64,000 nt of DNA from positions 124,001 to 188,000 of the forward strand of contig NZ_JACHGV010000001.1 in NCBI RefSeq assembly GCF_014202475.1. The letters run 5' to 3'. Under the pieces are notes generated by a model that saw only the letters and a program-made list of their open reading frames with translations, did no database searches and was not told where the DNA came from. The position numbers were made by a program, and so were the translations under genes. This stretch comes from Streptomyces paradoxus (lineage in GTDB: Bacteria; Actinomycetota; Actinomycetes; Streptomycetales; Streptomycetaceae). Positions 25,780-34,924 of this stretch are shown here, in pieces; the first letter of the stretch is position 1, and each line of letters begins with the position of its first letter.

Positions 25780-27867
25780 CTAGTCGCGGCCGGGCACCAC
25801 GAACTCGCACCACACGGCCTTGCCGCCGCCCCGGGCCTCCACGCCCCACACATCGGTGAGCAGCTCGACCAGGAGCAGGCCCCGCCCGGAGACGCCCGAG
25901 TCGCCCGCCTCACGGCGGCGTGGCAGGGCGCTGGAGGAGTCCTCGACCTCGACGCGAAGCCTGCGCTCGGAGCCGGTGAAGGCCCGCAGGGTGACGACCG
26001 CGGAGCCCTCGGTGTGCATCAGGGCGTTGGTGATCAGCTCGTCGGCGACCAGTTCGATCTCGTCGGCGCGCTCGCCCGCTCCCCAGCCGGCGACCGCGGT
26101 GCGGATCATGTGCCGGGCCTCGGAGAGGGCACCGGGGTCACCGGGGGCCACATGCCGCTGGAGCCGGCGGCCGGACCGCGTGCCGTCCGGGCCGCGGCGG
26201 CGCAGCAGGAGCAGCGCCACGTCGTCGTCGCCGCCGCGCTCGGCTGCCACGTCGATGAGCCGGTCGGCGAGTGCCCGTACGTCCTCGGGGCCGGTGTCGA
26301 CGAGCGCGGTGAGGGTGCGCATGCCGTCGTCGAGGTCGGCGCCGGGCTGCTCCACGAGGCCGTCGGTGCACAGCAGCAGGGTGTCGCCGGGGTCGAGCTC
26401 TATGGTGCCCACCGGGTAGTCGAGACGGCCGAACTCCGCGGACAGGCCGAGCGGCAGCCCGCCGGGGACGGTGACGCGGCGGCAGGAGCCGTCGGTGTGC
26501 CGGACCAGCGGGTCGATGTGCCCGGCCCGGACCATCTGGAGCACGCCGGTGGTCAGGTCGGCCTCGGCGTAGAGGCAGGTCGCGGAGCGGTCGGTGTCGA
26601 GTTCGTGCAGGAAGACGGATGCCCTGGCCATGACGGTGGCCGGGGGATGCCCCTCGGCGGCGTAGGCGCGCAGCACGATGCGCAACTGGCCCATGACGGC
26701 GGCCGCGTGCGTGTCGTGCCCCTGGACGTCTCCGATGACGGCGCCGACCCGGCCGCCGGGCAGCGGGATCAGGTCGTACCAGTCGCCGCCGATGTCCCGG
26801 CCGACGGAACCGCCGATGGTGGCGGCCCGGTAGCGCACGGCGACGTCGGCGCCGGGCACGCTCGGGATGGTCCGGGGCAGCATGGCCTGCTGGAGGCCCT
26901 GCGCGAGGTCCATCTCCTGCTCGTAGAACATGGCCCGCTGCAGGCTCTGCGCGATGCTGCTGCCGAGGGCGACGAGGATGTTGCGTTCGTCGGACGTGAA
27001 GCCGTACCGGTCGCTGTAGAGCAGCCCCACCACGCCGATCGGCCGGGCCTGGACGATGAGCGGCAGATAGGCGGCCGAGGTGATCTCGAGGTCTGTGATG
27101 TGGGGCCACAGGATCGGGTAGCGCTCGGCGAACTCCTGCGGGGACTCGATGAAGCACGGGCCGAGGGTCCGGACGGCCTCGCTCATCGGGTAGGGCTCGT
27201 CGATCCGTGTGACGCGGGTGCCGGGCACGAAGCTGTCCGCGGGGCCTTCGGCGACCAGACGGATGCGGCCGGCCTCGACCAGGCCCATGACGAGGCTGGC
27301 GGCGCCCAGGTGGGTGAGGCCGTGGGTGTCCTTGAGGACGTCGATGACGTCCTGGACGGTGCGGGCGTGGGCGAGGGCGGCCGTGGTGAGTTCGACGACG
27401 CTGGTCTGCCGGCGCCGGGCCTCGTCCTGGGCGGCCTGGTCGCGGCGGGCGGCGCTCTCGCCGAGTTCCTGGGTGGCGTCCCGGATGATGCCGATGATGC
27501 GGCGGGGGCGCCCGGTGTCGTCGCGCCGGATGTAGCCCTGGGTGTGGGTCCAGCGCAGGGTGCCGTCGCGGCGGCGGATGCGGAAGTAGGCGCCGTAGTT
27601 CTCGCTGCCGTCCTTGAGGGCCTGGGAGACCGCGGTGTCCAGGCGCCGGGACTCGTCGGGCGGCACGCGCTTGGCGAGGGTTTCGGGGTGGTCGTCGTAC
27701 TCGTCGGGGCGCACGTCGAAGACTTCGTGGGCCTGGGCGTCCATCTGCATCAGGCCGGTGTCCAGGTCCCAGTCGAAGCTGCCCATCCGGTTGAGCACGA
27801 GGATCGGGTCCGGGTGGGCGGGCCAGTCGTCCGGGAGGGACAGGGCACTCGCTCCCCGATCAGCCAT
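25780..27867 (-). CDS. PAS-GAF-PP2C phosphatase with C-terminal ATPase domain
   Basis: A 695-residue signalling protein of the SpoIIE/RsbU type. Domain order: PAS (about 25-135, FDWDLDTGLMQMDAQAHEVF), GAF (about 150-310, AAYLPLIVQARPIGVVGLLY), PP2C-type serine phosphatase (about 325-545, with DIGGDWYDLIPL, GDVQGHD, CTDGLVE and GGDDDVALLLL metal-ligand motifs), and an RsbW-like histidine-kinase-type ATPase (about 565-690, with LVADELITNALMHTEG and GRGLLLVELLTD). It probably controls an anti-sigma or anti-anti-sigma switch by dephosphorylation and phosphorylation. No partner is encoded next to it. Confidence 0.9.
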   Translation of the reverse strand: MADRGASALSLPDDWPAHPDPILVLNRMGSFDWDLDTGLMQMDAQAHEVFDVRPDEYDDHPETLAKRVPPDESRRLDTAVSQALKDGSENYGAYFRIRRRDGTLRWTHTQGYIRRDDTGRPRRIIGIIRDATQELGESAARRDQAAQDEARRRQTSVVELTTAALAHARTVQDVIDVLKDTHGLTHLGAASLVMGLVEAGRIRLVAEGPADSFVPGTRVTRIDEPYPMSEAVRTLGPCFIESPQEFAERYPILWPHITDLEITSAAYLPLIVQARPIGVVGLLYSDRYGFTSDERNILVALGSSIAQSLQRAMFYEQEMDLAQGLQQAMLPRTIPSVPGADVAVRYRAATIGGSVGRDIGGDWYDLIPLPGGRVGAVIGDVQGHDTHAAAVMGQLRIVLRAYAAEGHPPATVMARASVFLHELDTDRSATCLYAEADLTTGVLQMVRAGHIDPLVRHTDGSCRRVTVPGGLPLGLSAEFGRLDYPVGTIELDPGDTLLLCTDGLVEQPGADLDDGMRTLTALVDTGPEDVRALADRLIDVAAERGGDDDVALLLLRRRGPDGTRSGRRLQRHVAPGDPGALSEARHMIRTAVAGWGAGERADEIELVADELITNALMHTEGSAVVTLRAFTGSERRLRVEVEDSSSALPRRREAGDSGVSGRGLLLVELLTDVWGVEARGGGKAVWCEFVVPGRD

Positions 27868-27948
27868 GGGCCCACCTTGCCAGGATTCGTCCGATTCTTC
27901 GACCGGATGGATGTGCCGAGTCTACGAGCCGTTCCGCCGTACCGGCCC

Positions 27949-29109
27949 TCAGTCGGTGAAGACGTCTGTGGGGCTGCCGGGGATGCGTTGGGCGGCCCGG
28001 TCATCGGGGATCAGTCCGGCCCCGTCGGCCGGATCGGGGTTGTCCGGGACGGTGTCGGGTCCGACCTCGTCCGGGTCGCCGGGGTCCTCCGGGCCGGACG
28101 GCAGGCCGGGAGGCGGCGCGGTCTCCTCGGCCGGGGGTGCGGACGTGCCGATGTCCGTGTCCGTGCCGGTGTCCGCGGGCGTGTCCGGGGCCGCATGGGT
28201 GTCGGGGAGGCTCGTGTCTGCCGGGGCGTCCCAGGGGGATGCGCCGTCCGTGCCCGGTTCCGGGGTCAGGGACGGTTGCGGGGTCCGGGACGGTTGCGGC
28301 GGGCGTGTCGCCCCATTCGGCGGGGGCAGGGCCCGGTCGTGGCGTACGTCGTGGCCGGTGCGGCGTTCGATCCAGGTCCGGGAGGTGCCGTCGATGATCG
28401 TGAAGCCGGTGACGGCCCTCGGGGCGGGGGTCACGACGATCACCTCGTCGGGGCGGTAGCCGGGCCAGGGCGTGCCCGTGGTGACGGGCGTGCCGCGCGT
28501 CGCCGCCGGCGGGCGGAGCGGGTTGCCGCAGGCGCAGCGCAGGCGCGGCAGGCCGTGGTCGTCGACCAGGACGGCGGTACCGGCTTGGAGGACGGACTGG
28601 TGGCGGGTGATCCGCCCGGCCCGGAAGCCGTGGCCGGTGACACGGGTGTCGGCGCGCAGGACGACCGGCGTCAGTGCGCGCACGTGGTCGGGGACGGACG
28701 CCGGGGAGATGCCTGCGGCCTCCGCGAAGGCGCGGCCCCGGGCCGGGTCGCGGGTCAGATGGCCGATCTGCCGGCCGATGTCACAACTGCCGGTCCGCTC
28801 GGTGCCGGCGTACAGGCCGGGCGTGCCGCCGGAGAGGGAGCGCGGCCCGGCCGAGGCGGTGAAGGCCCGCTCGGTGCCGTCCGGCGTTCGCGGGGCGGGG
28901 GACGGGGTAGCCGCCGTGAGGGCCGTGGAGTCCGTGAAGGGGTCGGGTCCGGGATCCGCTGCCGCCAGGAGGAGGAGTTCACCACCGGCGCCCGCGTCGT
29001 CGCCGAGGCCGGTGGGGCCGGCGTGACCGGTGGAGCCGCCGCAGCCCGAGAGGAGGAGCGCGGCCGGGAGTACGCAGGCCAGGACGGAGGCCCCGGTGGG
29101 TGTCCGCAC
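27949..29109 (-). CDS. Lipoprotein, DUF6777-like, with Pro/Asp/Thr-rich tail
   Basis: A 386-residue exported lipoprotein. GTG start at 29109 with GCGGGAGG upstream; the signal ends in the lipobox LLSGC. The mature part (about 45-280) contains PDPFTDSTAL, GTPGLYAGTERTGSCDI, VLQAGTAVLVDDHGLPRLRCACGNPL (one Cys pair) and GYRPDEVIVVTPAPRAVTGF, which fits the Streptomyces DUF6777 family as I recall it. The last 100 residues are low-complexity (Pro, Asp, Thr, Ala). No function known. A longer frame to 29451 is antisense to the next gene and rejected. Confidence 0.75.
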   Translation of the reverse strand: MRTPTGASVLACVLPAALLLSGCGGSTGHAGPTGLGDDAGAGGELLLLAAADPGPDPFTDSTALTAATPSPAPRTPDGTERAFTASAGPRSLSGGTPGLYAGTERTGSCDIGRQIGHLTRDPARGRAFAEAAGISPASVPDHVRALTPVVLRADTRVTGHGFRAGRITRHQSVLQAGTAVLVDDHGLPRLRCACGNPLRPPAATRGTPVTTGTPWPGYRPDEVIVVTPAPRAVTGFTIIDGTSRTWIERRTGHDVRHDRALPPPNGATRPPQPSRTPQPSLTPEPGTDGASPWDAPADTSLPDTHAAPDTPADTGTDTDIGTSAPPAEETAPPPGLPSGPEDPGDPDEVGPDTVPDNPDPADGAGLIPDDRAAQRIPGSPTDVFTD

Positions 29110-29253
29110 CTCGTCCTCCCGCTCACCTCGGCCGGTTTCCGGCAGTTCGTCACTATTGTTTGCTTCGCTCACTCGGGTCACGCAACCGGAGGGGCGGCAC
29201 ACGGAGCGTGACAACGGGCTCATGTGCCGCGCAGGGAGGAGGAGCGCAACGTC

Positions 29254-30675
29254 GTGGAGTGGTTCACCGCATCCGACTACTGGCTGACCCGGCTGGTCTT
29301 CCAGCGGGCGCTGGCCGCCGTGTATCTGGTGGCGTTCCTGACGGCGGCCCTCCAGTTCCGCGCGCTGATCGGGCGGCGCGGCATGCTGCCCGTGCCGCGC
29401 TTCGTGGAGCGGGTGCCGTTCAGGCGGGCGCCGAGCCTGTTCCAGTGGCACTACTCGGACCGCTTCTTCGCGCTCTGCGCCTGGGCGGGCTGCGCGGTGG
29501 CGGCGGCGCTGCTGGCCGGGGTGGACTCGCTGCTTCCGCTGTGGGGCGGCATGCTGCTGTGGCTCGTGCCGTGGGTGCTGTACCTGTCGATCGTCAACGT
29601 CGGACAGACCTGGTACTCGTTCGGCTGGGAGTCACTGCTGCTGGAGGTCGGCTTCCTCGCCGTGTTCCTCGGCAACGACGAGGTGGCGCCGCCGGTCGTG
29701 GTGCTGTTCCTGCTGCGGTGGATCCTGTTCCGCGTGGAGTTCGGCGCGGGGCTGATCAAGATGCGCGGCGACGCGTGCTGGCGCAAGCTCACCTGCCTGG
29801 ACCACCATCACGAGACCCAGCCCATGCCGGGTCCGCTCAGCTGGTTCTTCCACCATCTGCCCAGGCCCCTGCACCGCGTCGAGGTGGCCGCGAACCATGT
29901 CACCCAGCTCGTGGTGCCGTTCGCGCTGTTCACCCCGCAGCCCGTCGCGACGGCCGCCGCGTCGCTGATGATCGTCACCCAGCTGTGGCTGGTGCTCTCG
30001 GGCAACTTCTCCTGGCTGAACTGGATCACGATCGTGCTGGCGCTGTCGGCGGTGCGCTTCCCGGCCGATCCGCCGGAGGTCCCCGACGCGCCGCTGTGGT
30101 TCGTGGTGGTGGTGCTCGCGGTGGCCACGCTGCTGCTGGGCCTCAGCTACCAGCCGGTGCGCAACATGCTGTCCCGCCGCCAGGTGATGAACCGCTCCTT
30201 CGACCCGCTCCACCTGGTCAACACCTACGGGGCGTTCGGCAGCGTGAGCCGGGTGCGGTACGAGGTGGTGGTGGAGGGCACCGCGGACGACGTGCCGCGT
30301 GCGGACTCGGGCTGGCTGGCGTACGAGTTCAAGGGCAAGCCCGGCGATCCCCGGCGCTGGCCCCGCCAGTTCGCGCCCTACCATCTGCGGCTCGACTGGC
30401 TGATGTGGTTCGCGGCCCTCTCCCCCGCCTACGCCGAGCCCTGGTTCGGGACGCTGGTGGAACGGCTGCTGGAGAACGACCGGGACACCCTGAGGCTGCT
30501 GCGCCGCTCGCCGTTCCCGCCGGACGAACCGCCGCGGTACGTGCGCGCCCGCCTGTTCCGTTACCGCTACACGACGTGGCGCGAGCTGCGGGAGACGGGC
30601 GCGTGCTGGGAGCGGACGTACGTACGGGACTTCCTGCCGCCGACGCGGCTGGCGGGGCCGGTTCAGAGGCCGTAG
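29254..30675 (+). CDS. Lipase maturation factor family membrane protein
   Basis: A 473-residue multi-pass membrane protein of the LMF1/LMF2 family (PF06762). The family start is WFTASDYWLTRLVFQRALA, followed by helices such as LLPLWGGMLLWLVPWVLYLSIV. Family signatures are VGQTWYSFGWESLLLEVGFL, FGAGLIKMRGDACWRKLTCL, HRVEVAANHVTQL and NTYGAFGSVSRVRYEV. In animals LMF1 helps fold lipases in the endoplasmic reticulum; the bacterial role is unknown. The GTG at 29254 is chosen because GGAGGAGG lies about 11 bases upstream; a GTG at 29224 lacks one. Its last 13 bases overlap the convergent lactonase gene. Confidence 0.83.
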   Translation: MEWFTASDYWLTRLVFQRALAAVYLVAFLTAALQFRALIGRRGMLPVPRFVERVPFRRAPSLFQWHYSDRFFALCAWAGCAVAAALLAGVDSLLPLWGGMLLWLVPWVLYLSIVNVGQTWYSFGWESLLLEVGFLAVFLGNDEVAPPVVVLFLLRWILFRVEFGAGLIKMRGDACWRKLTCLDHHHETQPMPGPLSWFFHHLPRPLHRVEVAANHVTQLVVPFALFTPQPVATAAASLMIVTQLWLVLSGNFSWLNWITIVLALSAVRFPADPPEVPDAPLWFVVVVLAVATLLLGLSYQPVRNMLSRRQVMNRSFDPLHLVNTYGAFGSVSRVRYEVVVEGTADDVPRADSGWLAYEFKGKPGDPRRWPRQFAPYHLRLDWLMWFAALSPAYAEPWFGTLVERLLENDRDTLRLLRRSPFPPDEPPRYVRARLFRYRYTTWRELRETGACWERTYVRDFLPPTRLAGPVQRP

Positions 30676-31496
30676 ACGCGGGTGGCGGTGGCCTGGAGGA
30701 TCTGCGGGTGGTCGTGCGGGTCGGTCAGCCGGCGGGTGAGGTCCAGGGTGCCGCCGTACGTCACCCCCAGGGTGGACACCGGCCAGTCCGAGCCGTACAT
30801 CAGCCGGCCGGGCCCGAAGGCCTCCAGGGCGACGTCGGCGTAGGGGCGCAGGTCCTCGACGGTCCAGGAGGCGAGGTCGGCCTCGGTCACCAGGCCGGAC
30901 AGTTTGGCGACCGTGTTGGGCAGGGCGGCGAGGGCGCGCAGCCCGGACGCCCAGGGTTCGAGGGTGCCGGAGGCGATGGGCGGTTTGCCCAGGTGGTCGA
31001 GGACGAAGGTGAGGCCGGGCAGGTCCGCGGCGGCCCGGACGCAGGCCGGGAGCTGGTGGGGCAGGACGACCAGGTCGTAGACCAGTCCGGCGTCGGCGAC
31101 GGCGGCCAGTCCGCGCCGGACGTCAGGGCGCAGCAGCCACTCGGGGTCGGACTCGCCCTGGACCTGGTGGCGGATGCCCTTGAGGTAGTGCCCGCCGGGG
31201 AGGTCGCGCAGCCTGGCGAGTTCGTCGGCGGCGTCGGGGCGGGTGAGGTCGGTCCAGCCGACGACGCCCGCGATCAGGTCGTGCCCGGCGGCCAGGGCCA
31301 GGAATTCGGAGGTCTCCCCGGGGACGGTGACGGTCTGGACGAGGATGGTGCAGCCCACTCCGGCGGCTGCCGCCTCGGGTTCGAGATCCTTCACCGTGAA
31401 GTCGCGGCGCAGCGGCGCGAGTTCGGGGCCGGTGATCCAGTCCTGGTCCCGTACGGACAGGTCCCACACGTGGTGGTGGGCGTCGACCACGGTCAT
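30663..31496 (-). CDS. Amidohydrolase, probable L-fuconolactonase
   Basis: A 277-residue COG3618 amidohydrolase-fold lactonase. Metal-site motifs are DAHHHVWD at residues 5-12, a mid His in VLDHLGKP, and the Asp in YGSDWPVS. In the non-phosphorylating fucose route it would open L-fucono-lactone to L-fuconate. It is the last gene of the operon; its ATG overlaps the mutarotase stop (ATGA). Its 3' end overlaps the convergent lipase-maturation-factor gene by 13 bases. Substrate is inferred from the operon, since the same fold acts on rhamnono- and galactarolactones. Confidence 0.83.
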   Translation of the reverse strand: MTVVDAHHHVWDLSVRDQDWITGPELAPLRRDFTVKDLEPEAAAAGVGCTILVQTVTVPGETSEFLALAAGHDLIAGVVGWTDLTRPDAADELARLRDLPGGHYLKGIRHQVQGESDPEWLLRPDVRRGLAAVADAGLVYDLVVLPHQLPACVRAAADLPGLTFVLDHLGKPPIASGTLEPWASGLRALAALPNTVAKLSGLVTEADLASWTVEDLRPYADVALEAFGPGRLMYGSDWPVSTLGVTYGGTLDLTRRLTDPHDHPQILQATATRVYGL

Positions 31497-31810
31497 GACG
31501 GCAGCTCCCAGACGACGGGCAGGCCGGCGTCCGCGCCTTCGCCCGAGTAGTCGTGCACGACGTCCAGCAGTTCGGCCATGCGGGCCTGCCAGGCGACGTT
31601 CACCGGGAGTTTCTCCAGTTCGGCGAGGAGGCGGGCGTAGTCCTCGCACTCCAGGACGTGGAAGAGGTCCGTGCCGCTGCGCCAGATCGTCCAGGAGGTG
31701 GCGCCCGCGGCGCGGATGGCGTCGGTGAGTTCCTCCGGGACCTCACGGTGGGCGGCCTCGTACTCCGCGACGCGGTCGGCGCGGACCTTGGTGTGCAGGG
31801 CGACTCTCAT
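31493..31810 (-). CDS. L-rhamnose/L-fucose mutarotase family protein
   Basis: A 105-residue RhaM-type (PF05336) ferredoxin-fold protein that interconverts sugar anomers. The start MRVALHTKVRADRVAEYE and the segment SWTIWRSGTDLFHVLECEDY carry the family's His and Tyr positions. It lies between aldo/keto reductase and lactonase genes, overlapping both by four bases, which fits supplying the anomer used by the fucose dehydrogenase. By family it could equally be a rhamnose mutarotase. Confidence 0.85.
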   Translation of the reverse strand: MRVALHTKVRADRVAEYEAAHREVPEELTDAIRAAGATSWTIWRSGTDLFHVLECEDYARLLAELEKLPVNVAWQARMAELLDVVHDYSGEGADAGLPVVWELPS

Positions 31811-32793
31811 GACGTCTCCTCGGCGGGGACCGGGGCGTCGGCGGGCAGCAGGCCCTTGGCGCGCAGGTCCTGCCAGAACCCGGTGGGTACCCGGGCGGCG
31901 AACTGGTGGGCGCAGTCGCGCACTTCGTGAGCGGAACGGGCGCCGACGAGGACGCTGGCGACGGCCGGGTGGGCGGCGCAGAAGGCCAGGGCGGCGGCGC
32001 GCAGCGTGGTGCCGTGGCGGTGGGCGACGGACTTCAGCCGCAGGGCCCGCTCGACCAGCTCGGAAGGCGCGGCGGTGTAGTTGTAGGTGGCCCCGGGTCC
32101 GGGGTTCGCCAGCAGGCCGGAGTTGAAGGCGCCGCCGATGACGACGGAGATGCCGCGTTCGTGGGCCGCGGGCAGCAGGCCGGTGAGGGCGCTCTGGTCG
32201 AGCAGCGTGTAGCGGCCGGCGCACAGGACCACGTCGACGTCGGTGTCGCGGACGAAGCGGGTGAGCATCTCCGCCTGGTTCATGCCGGCGCCGATCGCGC
32301 CGACCACGCCCTCGGAACGCAGTTTCTCCAGGGCCGGATAGCCCTCCCGAAAGGCCTCTTCGGCGTGCTCGTCGGGGTCGTGGAGGTAGACGACGTCGAC
32401 CCGGTCGAGGCCGAGCCGGGCCAGGCTGGCCTCCAGGGTGCGGCGTACGCCGTCGGCGCTGAAGTCCCACACGCGGCGGTGGGTCGCGGGCACGGCGAAG
32501 CCGCCCGCCAGGTCGTCGCCGGTGCCGTCCGAGGGCTCCAGGCGGCGGCCCACCTTGGTGGAGATCGTGTACCGGTCGCGGGGGCGCTCGCGCAGGGCGG
32601 CGCCCAGGCGGCGTTCGGACAGGCCGAGGCCGTAGTGCGGTGCGGTGTCGAAGTAGCGGATGCCCCGCTGCCAGGCGGCGTCCACGGCCTCGTGCGCCTG
32701 CTCCTCGCCGACCTCGGTGTACAGGTTGCCGATGGCGGCGGCGCCGAAGGACAGGGCGCTGACCTTCACGCCGCTGCCGCCGAGCCGGTTCAC
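31807..32793 (-). CDS. Aldo/keto reductase, probable L-fucose dehydrogenase
   Basis: A 328-residue AKR-fold NAD(P)-dependent enzyme that should oxidise L-fucose to its lactone. The catalytic tetrad is visible: Asp and Tyr in YFDTAPHYGLGLSE, Lys in STKVG, His in VVYLHDPD. The overall sequence fits D-threo-aldose/L-fucose dehydrogenases (GGAFNSGLLANP, SVLVGARSAHEV). The GTG start at 32793 overlaps the SDR stop (GTGA), and its stop overlaps the mutarotase ATG. The frame stays open upstream inside the SDR gene; that part is not protein-like. Confidence 0.85.
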   Translation of the reverse strand: MNRLGGSGVKVSALSFGAAAIGNLYTEVGEEQAHEAVDAAWQRGIRYFDTAPHYGLGLSERRLGAALRERPRDRYTISTKVGRRLEPSDGTGDDLAGGFAVPATHRRVWDFSADGVRRTLEASLARLGLDRVDVVYLHDPDEHAEEAFREGYPALEKLRSEGVVGAIGAGMNQAEMLTRFVRDTDVDVVLCAGRYTLLDQSALTGLLPAAHERGISVVIGGAFNSGLLANPGPGATYNYTAAPSELVERALRLKSVAHRHGTTLRAAALAFCAAHPAVASVLVGARSAHEVRDCAHQFAARVPTGFWQDLRAKGLLPADAPVPAEETS

Positions 32794-33548
32794 CGGGCCA
32801 CCGGGCGCAGCCGCAGGCCCTGCATGCCGCCGTCGACGGCGAGCGCGGTGCCGGTGGTGGCGCCGGACAGAGGGCTCGCCAGGTAGGCGATGGCGCCCGC
32901 GACCTCGGCCGGGGAGACCAGCCGGCCGGTGGGCTGGCGGGCCTCCAGGGCGGCCCGTTCGGCGGCCGGGTCGGGCGCGGCGTCGAGGAGGCGGCCGACC
33001 CACGGGGTGTCGACGGTGCCCGGGTTGACGCAGTTGACGCGGATGCCCTCGCGGACGTGGTCGGCGGCCATGGCGAGGGTGAGGGAGTACACGGCGCCCT
33101 TGGTCGCGCTGTACAGGGCGCGCTGCGGGAGGCCCGCGGTGGCGGCGATGGAGCAGGTGTTGACGATCGCCGCGTGCCTGGAGGCGCGCAGGTGGGGCAG
33201 GCAGGCGCGGGCGGTGCGGACCATGCCGAGCACGTTGACGTCGTAGACGCGGTGCCACTCGTCGTCGGGGTTGTCCTCGACGGTGCCCTGGGCGCCGATG
33301 CCCGCGTTGTTCACCAGCACGTCGAGGGCGCCGCCGAGGCCGGCGACCGCGGCCGTGACGGCCTGGCGCACGGACGCGTCGTCGGTGACGTCCGCGCGGT
33401 GGGCGAGCAGCGGCTTGTCGACGGACGACGGGTCCAGGTCGAGGACGGCGACCTGGGCGCCGCGCTCGGCGAGGAGCTCGGCGGTGGCCCGGCCGATGCC
33501 GGAGGCGCCGCCCGTCACCAGGGCTGTCAGACCCTCGAAGTCGCTCAT
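32790..33548 (-). CDS. SDR oxidoreductase, probable 2-keto-3-deoxy-L-fuconate dehydrogenase
   Basis: A 252-residue short-chain dehydrogenase. Cofactor motif TGGASGIG at residues 13-20, NNAG at about 83, catalytic Ser in NTCSIAAT and the YSATK Tyr/Lys pair. Asp at the end of strand 2 (VLDLDP) suggests NAD(H). In the fucose route it would oxidise 2-keto-3-deoxy-L-fuconate at C4, the step after the dehydratase encoded immediately upstream with a four-base overlap. The step is inferred from the operon. Confidence 0.83.
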   Translation of the reverse strand: MSDFEGLTALVTGGASGIGRATAELLAERGAQVAVLDLDPSSVDKPLLAHRADVTDDASVRQAVTAAVAGLGGALDVLVNNAGIGAQGTVEDNPDDEWHRVYDVNVLGMVRTARACLPHLRASRHAAIVNTCSIAATAGLPQRALYSATKGAVYSLTLAMAADHVREGIRVNCVNPGTVDTPWVGRLLDAAPDPAAERAALEARQPTGRLVSPAEVAGAIAYLASPLSGATTGTALAVDGGMQGLRLRPVAR

Positions 33549-34888
33549 TCGGCCTGCTCCCTCTTCGTGTCGTCGAGGTCGGCGGCCCAGAACGCGCCGC
33601 CCGGGTAGGTGTACCGCGCCAGCGACTCGGGGCGCATGGCCGCCGAGAAGCCGGGCGCGGTGGGTGCCGTGTAGTGACCTTCGCGGATCACCACCGGGTC
33701 GAGGAAGTGGTCGTGCAGATGGTCGACGTATTCGATGACGCGGTCCTGGGTGGTGCCGGTGAGGGCCACGTAGTCGAACATCGACAGGTGCTGGACGAGT
33801 TCGCACAGGCCGACGCCGCCCGCGTGCGGGCAGACCGGCACGCCGGACTTGGCCGCGAGCAGCAGGATCGCGAGGTTCTCGGGGACGCCGCCGACCCGGG
33901 CCGCGTCGATCTGGACGACGTCGAGCGCGCCGGCCTGGAGGAGCTGTTTGAAGACGATCCGGTTCTGCACGTGTTCGCCCGTGGCGACCTTCACGGGGGC
34001 GACGGCCCGGCGGATCGCCGCGTGGCCGAGGACGTCGTCGGGGCTGGTGGGCTCCTCGATCCAGTACGGGTCGAACTCGGCGAGGGCCTTGGTCCAGCGG
34101 ATGGCCTCGTCCACGTCCCAGCGCTGGTTGGCGTCGACGGCCATCCGGACGTCCGGCCCGATGACCGACCGCGCCACGCGGCAGCGGCGGATGTCGTCGT
34201 CGAGATCGGCGCCGACCTTGAGTTTGATCTGCCGGAAGCCGTCGGCGACGGCTTGGGCCGCGAGCCGGGTGAGTTTTTCGTCGTCGTAGCCGAGCCAGCC
34301 GGGCGAGGTGGTGTAGGCGGGGTATCCGCGCTCCAGCAGGCGGGCCGTGCGCTCCTTCGCGCCCTGCCGGCCCCGGCGCAGGAGGGTCAGGGCCTCCTCG
34401 GGGGTGAGCGCGTCGGTGAGGTAGCGGAAGTCGACCTGGCGCACGATCCATTCGGGTTCGGCCTCGGCGAGCAGCCGCCACAGCGGCAGTCCGGCTCGCT
34501 TGGCGGCCAGGTCCCACACGGCGTTGACGACGGCGCCGATCGCCATGTGCATCACGCCCTTCTCGGGTCCGAGCCAGCGCAGCTGGCTGTCGCCGATCAG
34601 GTCGCGGTTCAGGGTGGAGGGGTCGGCGCACAGCTCGTCCAGGCCGCGGCCGACCAGGTGTCCGCGCAGCGCCTCGATCGCGGCGACCTGGACCTCGTTG
34701 CCCCGCCCGATGGTGAAGGCGAATCCGTGCCCCTCGTGCCCGTCGGGCGCGTCCGTGCGCAGGACGACGTAGGCCGCCGAGTAGTCGGGGTCCGGGTTCA
34801 TCGCGTCGGAGCCGTCGAGTTCCCGTGAGGTGGGGAAGCGGATGTCGTGGGTGTCGACCGCGGTGATGCGGGCGGGCGTCGGGGACAC
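33545..34888 (-). CDS. fucD: L-fuconate dehydratase (enolase superfamily)
   Basis: A 447-residue enolase-superfamily enzyme that dehydrates L-fuconate to 2-keto-3-deoxy-L-fuconate. The N-terminal cap has the family-specific [19 protein letters not shown] and [14 protein letters not shown]. Barrel residues are the Lys in IKLKVG, metal ligands in AVDANQ, EEP and GEHV, and the catalytic His in [14 protein letters not shown]. These segments match fuconate dehydratases and human ENOSF1 rather than mandelate racemase or rhamnonate dehydratase, and this is the strongest pointer to fucose as the operon's substrate. GTG start; 36 bases after the permease stop. Confidence 0.88.
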   Translation of the reverse strand: MSPTPARITAVDTHDIRFPTSRELDGSDAMNPDPDYSAAYVVLRTDAPDGHEGHGFAFTIGRGNEVQVAAIEALRGHLVGRGLDELCADPSTLNRDLIGDSQLRWLGPEKGVMHMAIGAVVNAVWDLAAKRAGLPLWRLLAEAEPEWIVRQVDFRYLTDALTPEEALTLLRRGRQGAKERTARLLERGYPAYTTSPGWLGYDDEKLTRLAAQAVADGFRQIKLKVGADLDDDIRRCRVARSVIGPDVRMAVDANQRWDVDEAIRWTKALAEFDPYWIEEPTSPDDVLGHAAIRRAVAPVKVATGEHVQNRIVFKQLLQAGALDVVQIDAARVGGVPENLAILLLAAKSGVPVCPHAGGVGLCELVQHLSMFDYVALTGTTQDRVIEYVDHLHDHFLDPVVIREGHYTAPTAPGFSAAMRPESLARYTYPGGAFWAADLDDTKREQAE

Positions 34889-34924
34889 GGAGGGCCTTTC
34901 GGTCGGGTGCAGGGGGCGGGCCGG

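Noticed and set aside
30663..30675. Gene boundary error at the overlap of two convergent genes
   Set aside because: Both stops are clear and both C-termini look normal; a 13-base convergent overlap is acceptable and a similar one (11 bases) occurs at 55191-55201.
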